Origin: Perca fluviatilis
Lineage: Eukaryota > Chordata > Actinopteri > Perciformes > Percidae
DNA: 64,000 nucleotides
Reading direction: 5' to 3'
NCBI RefSeq assembly: GCF_010015445.1
Contig: NC_053118.1
Coordinates: 23,444,937-23,508,936, forward strand
Shown: positions 58,073 to 64,000 of the stretch, one piece after another
Position numbering within the stretch: position 1 is the stretch's first letter
How the letters are laid out: every line of letters starts with the position of its first letter
Program-made: the position numbers and the translations under genes
The notes under the pieces: generated by a model
What the model was told of the DNA's origin: nothing
What the model saw: only the letters and a program-made list of their open reading frames with translations
The model's database searches: none

Positions 58073-61000
58073 GATACATTCTTGTAATGGACGTTTAGTG
58101 TTTTAATGTTTCAGCAGGGACAACTATTAAGAGAGAGGGAATAATAGTTGCAATACCACATCTCTCATTTTCTGATATTAATATTGTAATAACTTAAACA
58201 CTTTTAATTGGCGATTTGTGAATCATTGTAACACTTTTAAGTTGTTGTTATGGACCTGTGTTTTTTTTTGAAAATTAAAGTTATTGTGCTCGACATGACG
58301 TCCCTTTTCATTTGTGAGCACAGCATTGCAAGGTGGCAATGTTAAAAGCTATACTGCCCCCATGTGGATGTGTCAAAAACTCCCAAATACACATCCAGCA
58401 GGAGCTTTGTCACATCTGTTAGACCCTAAATAAATGGTCTTGATCATAATTCAGATTAGACAAACACTTACTTTAAAGCAGCCACTTCTAATCCCGCCAC
58501 TCTTTTCTGTGGTTTGACAGAAATTGCGTAGGTTTTTCCAGAATGTGTCGATGGAGCGGTACGGGGAGCCATTCAGCTCAGGAACCAACACCATGGTGTG
58601 GAGCTTTGCTGTGGCCATCTTCAGTGTGGGAGGCATGGTCGGGTCTTTCTCTGTCGGAGTCATGGTCACCAAATTTGGCAGGTGAGAATACTGTGGTGCA
58701 GGTAATGGTTTGATGTAAAATGACAAAAAGTAAATCAACCACGTCCTTTTCAGGATCATTTGTACACTTAATGATAATGGCTGTTTTGGTTCTTATATTT
58801 CCTTTGATAAGTCATGTAATAACTTAGAAAATAGATTATTTGTTTCATTTACCAAGCAAAAATGTCAAACATATGCTGGTTTTTGTCTTTTAAATTTTGA
58901 GAGTTCACCACTTTCTTTGTCAAATCTGATAGCAAATTAAATATCTTTGGTTTCTGGACTGGTGGTTGGACAAAAAAGACATAAGAAAACGTCCCTTTGG
59001 AGTCTTTCATTACTTTTAACTGAGAAAATAGTCTGCAGAGTAATTGTTACAAAAAATTAAATAAAAGATGCAGTTCTTATTTCCTTATGCAAACTATTTA
59101 GACATGCCTTTTATAGTTTCTTATTTTTTTTATTTTCTCTCAACTCACTCACTGACTCACTAACCATGTCCTTCCTTCTTACTCTCCTCTCTTCACCAGG
59201 CGTAAGTCCATGCTGATATCTAACTTCCTAGCTGTTCTCGGGGGGGGTCTGATGGGTATTTCGTCCGTGTCTAAATCTTTTGAGTTGGTCATTGTCGGCC
59301 GGTTGATCATCGGAGTGTTCTGCGGACTGTGCACGGGACTGACACCCATGTACGTTGGCGAGATCTCTCCCACTGCTGTCAGAGGAGCCTTCGGCACGCT
59401 GCACCAGCTCGGTGTAGTTATTGGCATCCTGGTGGCACAGGTATGATACCGTGATATGGTGATTATATTACTGTTATTATATTATCGATGCTTTGTGTAT
59501 TAGGTTGTGCAAAAGCTGTGGACTTCTGCAGAAAAACGTGGACTAAAGATATCAGCTGTGCTTCAAGAATGTCACGTCCATCAAAATGAAAACATTGCAC
59601 AACTCATCTCGAGTGCACAATGCTTTATTCACCTTTTCGGACATCTTTCTCAATTCTTATTTACATGACCGATCAATGAATTGTATACTGTATAAGGAAA
59701 CTGGAAACAGCTCTAAACACTACTCTATAAAGGCAAGACAGACGGAAATGTTTGGTGTGTTGAGCAAAGCATGGTGTCCTGGAGAAGAGCTGGGCGACTA
59801 GTTTTAGTTTGATGAAATTGAAGCTAACCTCATATGAGTCCATTAAAAGCAGTGGTGGAATGTAACTAAGTACATTTACTCAAGTACTGTACTTAATTAC
59901 AAATTTGAGGTACTTGTACTTTACTTGAGTCTTTTCTTTTCATGCCACTTTCTACTTTACTACATTTCAGAAGAAAATATTGTACTTTTTAATCCACTAC
60001 ATTAATCTGAAAGTTACTTTACAAATGCACACAAAGCACATGTAGTTTATAAAATGTTTTATGATAAATTAAGCTACCCAACAATATATAGGCGTACAAG
60101 TACAGCGGAAATGATTAGCCGATTAAACACTTAGTTTATTGACAGAACTTTTGATCGTTTCCGGTTTCTAAAATGTGAGGATTTTTACTTTGAATACTTA
60201 AGTACATTTTCCTGATGATACTTACATACTTTTACCTAAGTAATTTTTTAAAATTATTATTATTAGTACTTTTACTTATGTAAAGGATCTGAATACTTCT
60301 TCTACCACAGATTATAAGTACTTCATGCCCTGTATTCTGTGTATTTCAGATCTTCGGTCTGGAGTTTCTGCTTGGCTCAGACACTCTGTGGCCTGTGCTG
60401 CTGGCTCTGACCGTCCTGCCCGCCATAGTGCAGAGCATCATGCTGCCCTTCTGCCCTGAAAGCCCGCGCTACCTGCTCATTGTCCTCAACCAGGAGGAGG
60501 AGGCAAGGAAAGGTATGTTTTGAGACATTCTGCCAACAAGATGGCAACATCAGGTTTTAATGAGACTGAATTTAGAATTACTCTTTAATTTTCAATGATC
60601 TGTGGATTAAAGCATGGGCCTGTGATTTATTAAAGTGCTCATATTATGCTTTTTGGCTTTTCCCCTTTCCTTTATTGTGTTATATATCTTTTTTGTGCAT
60701 GTAATAGGTTTACAAAGTGAAAAAGCCCAAACACCATCTCCAACAGAAAACAGTGTTCACAAATTGCTCCAAAAAGCTCTATTGTACTTTGCCTTTACTT
60801 CCGTGACAAACGCTCGTCACTTTGTAACACACGTTATAATGCTCGCATAGATGCTAGCGTGGCACGCCCTCATACTCTGCTTCTGACTGGCTAGTAGTCC
60901 TTACCTAGGTACTGCACATGTGTGACTCCGAACAGAGATGGAACAGAAGTGAGATGCCTCACTCTGTAGCTAAAACAGAGAGGAGCTGCAAAAAAAAAAA

Positions 61001-63729
61001 AAAAAAATAAATATATATATATATATAAATATGGTGGTTTTTTGAAAATGAAACCACATAAACCTATTCTGGTTCAACCTCTAAATACAATTATATTATA
61101 TTATATTATATATTATATTATATTATTATAAACCTGAAAATGAGCATAATATGAGCACTTTAAAGTTTTATCACATTGTGTTCCAAGACACTTCCAGCCT
61201 TTCTTTACATCATATTTGCACAATAATGTACTTACTACCTCTCTATTCATCCATCCCTTCTTCTCTCTGTAGCGCTGGTGCGTCTGCGTGGCGTTGATGA
61301 TGTGAGTGATGATATTCAGGAGATGAAGGAAGAAGGGATGAAGATGGCCATGGAGAAGAAAGTGACCATCCCCGAACTCTTCCGCTCCCCAAACTACCGT
61401 CAACCGATCATCATCGCTATAGTCCTCCAGCTCTCTCAGCAGCTGTCTGGCATCAACGCTGTGAGTAAACACTGTATCCTGTAATGGAGCACAGTGTTAG
61501 GGATATGATTATCAAGTGTCAGTCTATCATCTCATACATGAATCTTTAAAGGAGCATTCACTGAAATTATGCGAATGTGTCTGACAAGCACATTAAAAAG
61601 AGATGATTCTTGGTTCCAGGCAATGTTAAATTGAGTGGAATAATTTAAGCCACTGAGGGTCAATGGAAAGAGACAACCACAGTGGTATTTGATAAGTATT
61701 TTGTTAATAAGGTCATTGCACCAGGCTGACCAAATGTGTTAGTGTTCCCTCGTCTGACCTGACAATCACAGTAAAGCTGCAGCGACCTGCGGCTAAAGGC
61801 TGCAACATCGATTGAACTGTGACTCATCCACCAGCACAGTAGATATTAGCAGCTAGCTACACTAAACAATGTGTCTTATATCACTGTAACAATGGATCAA
61901 ATTAAAACATCGGTAACTATAAGTATTTTACGGTCGTTCAGCTCACTGTTCCACAACTTAAATCATAAAATATTAAAAACTGTTACTAAAAAACTCTAAA
62001 ACCCCACTGTATGCTACCTACCAGTGGTGTAGTCTAATGTATTGTAGTGGGTATACTGTACTGTATATAAATATATTGACCTATATATATGGGCCAGAAT
62101 CTGCCTGCCTGAGGAGGGTGGGTGGGGGGCATATCATAGTGGGGGGTCTGTGTATCCTCCCCCAGGGTTATTTTCAGTGTCAAAGACTTCCTTTCCTGCA
62201 TTCGGATACACTTTTATGCACCAATTTACGGTGGAAATACCTTCATTTAGCCTATGCGAAGAAGAAAAACACAGATGACAATTCAAAATATATAAAAAAT
62301 ACAATGGAAAAGTATGTTGTTGCATGTCATTGGGCATTTTTAAGTCGGTATATGGAAATCCTGGAGCTTTCTTAGTGGGTATGCTGCGTATACCTGCGTA
62401 TCACGTAGACTACATCACTCCTACCTACCCAGCACCAACAACAGAAAGACAAAGTTAGCGACTAGCTGGTGAACATAGTGGAGCATTTAGACGCTAAAGA
62501 GCCAGATATCTCTGTCAGGAGTTGATGGAGACCAAAACAGAGCTAAAGAGAGTGAATATTGGACTTACATTCGCAAGATGGATGTAAAGACAGCTCCAAA
62601 TAAATGCTAATGTTGCTCTGTGTCTGCTGGATGTGTAAATTAGCAGCTGTTTGCTAACACGTTAAAATGTGCTTATATGTCAGTGTTGTGTTTAAAGCTT
62701 GATGCTCTGCCCCCAAGTGGCCAAAAATCAACCAATGTAGGTTTAATGTAAAGACTATTTATTCATTGAAATAAATAGTAGCCAATAATAGTAACTCTTC
62801 ATCTTTCTCCCCTTTTAGGTGTTTTACTACTCCACAGGTATATTTGACACAGCTGGTGTTACTCAACCCATATACGCCACCATAGGAGCTGGAGTTGTCA
62901 ACACTGTGTTTACTGTTGTCTCTGTAAGTGTCTGACTACACATTTGGTGTCTCAATAAAAGGCACGTTTTCCATTTAATGGATTATTAATCAATCGTTTT
63001 CTTGTTTTGACTCCAGCTCTTCCTGGTCGAACGGGCGGGACGAAGGACGTTGCACCTGATTGGTCTGGGTGGAATGGCTATCTTTGCCCTCATTATGACG
63101 ATCTCCCTGGTTTTGGTGGTGAGTGATGTTTGCTCGATTCCTGTGAGCTTTCAAAAATAAAAGTGTCCCCATTGCTCCTCAATGATATCTTGTCCTCATT
63201 CTCTGTTTTTCTCTCTCTGAGCAGAAGACCACCCCGTCTCTGAGCTACCTGGCCATTGTGGCTGTGTTCGGCTTTGTTGCCAGTTTTGAGATGGGTCCAG
63301 GTCCCATCCCCTGGTTCATCGTGGCTGAACTCTTCTCCCAGGGGCCCCGGCCTGCTGCCATGGCCGTCTCTGGTTTCTCCAACTGGACTGCCAACTTCCT
63401 GGTGGGGCTGGGTTTCCCTAAACTGGAGGTATGGACATTTACTTCACTAAAATCTTCAGATTTACGAGAAGTAAAGAAGTAAGTTTTGTCACGTAGTTAC
63501 AAACACCTCTGTCTTATTCTCTCAGGAACTTTGTGGTCCTTACGTCTTCATCATCTTTACGGTCCTCCTCATCCTGTTCTTCATCTTCACCTACCTGCGA
63601 GTGCCTGAGACCAGAGGAAGGACCTTTGATGACATTTCTCAGGGATTCGCTGCCAGTGCAGGGAAACCCTCAACAGAGCCTGCACCCTTGTCCCCCACAG
63701 ACAAGGTTCCCATGATGAATCTTCCTTAG
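54892..63729 (+). CDS. slc2a3: Facilitated glucose transporter, GLUT3 type
   Basis: Ten coding exons: 54892-54915, 57927-58031, 58521-58681, 59200-59440, 60350-60512, 61273-61460, 62819-62923, 63017-63118, 63225-63428 and 63526-63729. All are GT-AG and in phase, giving 498 residues (human GLUT3 496). The protein is a twelve-helix plasma-membrane uniporter for glucose. Visible signatures: [14 protein letters not shown] in helix 1, GRRKS after helix 2, PESPR before the central loop, [16 protein letters not shown] in helix 7 (the QLS motif marks glucose rather than fructose specificity), [15 protein letters not shown] in helix 10 and VPETRGRTF at the C-terminal end. An extracellular N-glycosylation site, NVS, is at residue 51. 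[17 protein letters not shown] and [11 protein letters not shown] favour GLUT3 over GLUT1. Teleosts may have two copies, and I cannot assign a or b. Met4 is an alternative start. Confidence 0.93.
55883..55934. repeat. (GA)n microsatellite in slc2a3 intron 1
   Basis: About 26 GA units in the 3-kb first coding intron. Confidence 0.93.
58032..58070 (+). repeat. (GT)n tract starting at the slc2a3 intron 2 donor
   Basis: The intron begins GTGTGTGTTGTGTGTG, so the donor dinucleotide is the first unit of the repeat. Confidence 0.93.
59850..60310. mobile_element. hAT-type MITE in slc2a3 intron 4
   Basis: The left end is CAGTGGTGGAATGTAACTAA and the right end reverse-complements to CTGTGGTAGAAGAAGTATTC. 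It is flanked by ATTAAAAG (59842-59849) and ATTATAAG (60311-60318), an 8-bp duplication with one mismatch, as hAT transposases leave. The body is rich in AAGTAC/GTACTT motifs, as in an abundant interspersed fish family. There is no coding capacity. It ends 40 bp before exon 5. Confidence 0.85.
60634..61159. mobile_element. TTAA-flanked MITE in slc2a3 intron 5
   Basis: The termini AGTGCTCATATTATG and CATAATATGAGCACT are a perfect 15-bp inverted repeat. TTAA flanks both sides (60630-60633 and 61160-61163), fitting piggyBac or Kolobok-type insertion. The body carries A-runs and (AT)n at 60990-61027 and (TATAT)n near 61091-61131. No open frame is present. Confidence 0.88.
62022..62420. mobile_element. 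hAT-type element in slc2a3 intron 6
   Basis: The left end is CAGTGGTGTAGTCTA and the right end reverse-complements to GAGTGATGTAGTCTA. An exact 8-bp target duplication, CTACCTAC, lies at 62014-62021 and 62421-62428. It is about 400 bp with no transposase frame. Confidence 0.85.
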
Positions 63730-64000
63730 AGAGAAGAAGGAAATCTCAGGGTACACCACAGACACAAACAGGTTTTAAACACATAGATATTGTAAGGAGT
63801 TATATTTCACAACACACAAATGGTGAAAGAGCAGTGGGGTGTTTAGAAAAAGCCAACTAAATACAGTGTGAAAGACTCCCCAGTCAGACATGATCAAATA
63901 ATTGACAGAATTCCCTGTAATCCTGCTTTAAACATGGGCCAAACTTAACTGAATTACCAGTACTTAATATTTGTTGACATCCCCACTGCCAGCTCCAAGC

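Noticed and set aside
54892..63729. Assignment to slc2a1 (GLUT1)
   Set aside because: Several diagnostic segments ([37 protein letters not shown]) fit GLUT3 better, although the ELCGPYVF stretch is GLUT1-like.

Overview
The window is vertebrate nuclear DNA, most likely from a percomorph teleost. Genes are split by GT-AG introns. Dinucleotide microsatellites, tRNA-derived SINEs and small terminal-inverted-repeat elements typical of fish fill the non-coding sequence. Seven protein-coding genes were reconstructed by hand from exon translations, splice sites and reading-frame phase. Six are complete from start to stop codon, and one is cut by the left edge.

Layout: (1) 29-1307, minus: aicda (activation-induced cytidine deaminase), coding exons 1-3 only. 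(2) 4930-5973, minus: nat14, a membrane-anchored GNAT-family acetyltransferase, with a non-coding first exon near 6.47 kb. (3) 7184-13967, minus: znf628, eight coding exons and about 17 C2H2 zinc fingers in two related cassettes. (4) 17863-22354, minus: il11 (interleukin-11), five exons; its likely 3' UTR holds an AU-rich cluster and a 1.26-kb transposon. (5) 22.4-35.3 kb: a gene-poor stretch of about 13 kb, rich in microsatellites. (6) 35653-43013, minus: rasip1 (Ras-interacting protein 1), fifteen coding exons with RA, FHA-like and dilute domains. (7) 46260-48841, plus: cox6b1 (cytochrome c oxidase subunit 6B1), three coding exons. (8) 54892-63729, plus: slc2a3 (GLUT3-type glucose transporter), ten coding exons, with three TIR elements in its introns.

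The genes do not form a pathway. They are a syntenic block: nat14, znf628, il11, rasip1 and cox6b1 have human counterparts on 19q13, while aicda and slc2a3 have theirs on 12p13. The block therefore joins two human neighbourhoods.

I found no clearly undescribed system. The most notable signals concern splicing and repeats. Simple repeats form splice signals in three genes: the slc2a3 intron-2 donor, the rasip1 exon-13 acceptor tract and the cox6b1 start-exon acceptor tract. rasip1 has a GC-AG intron. A TTAA-flanked element lies between the il11 stop codon and its AU-rich cluster. Two hAT-like elements with readable 8-bp target duplications and a TTAA-flanked MITE lie in slc2a3 introns. No CRISPR array, operon, rRNA or genuine tRNA gene was seen.
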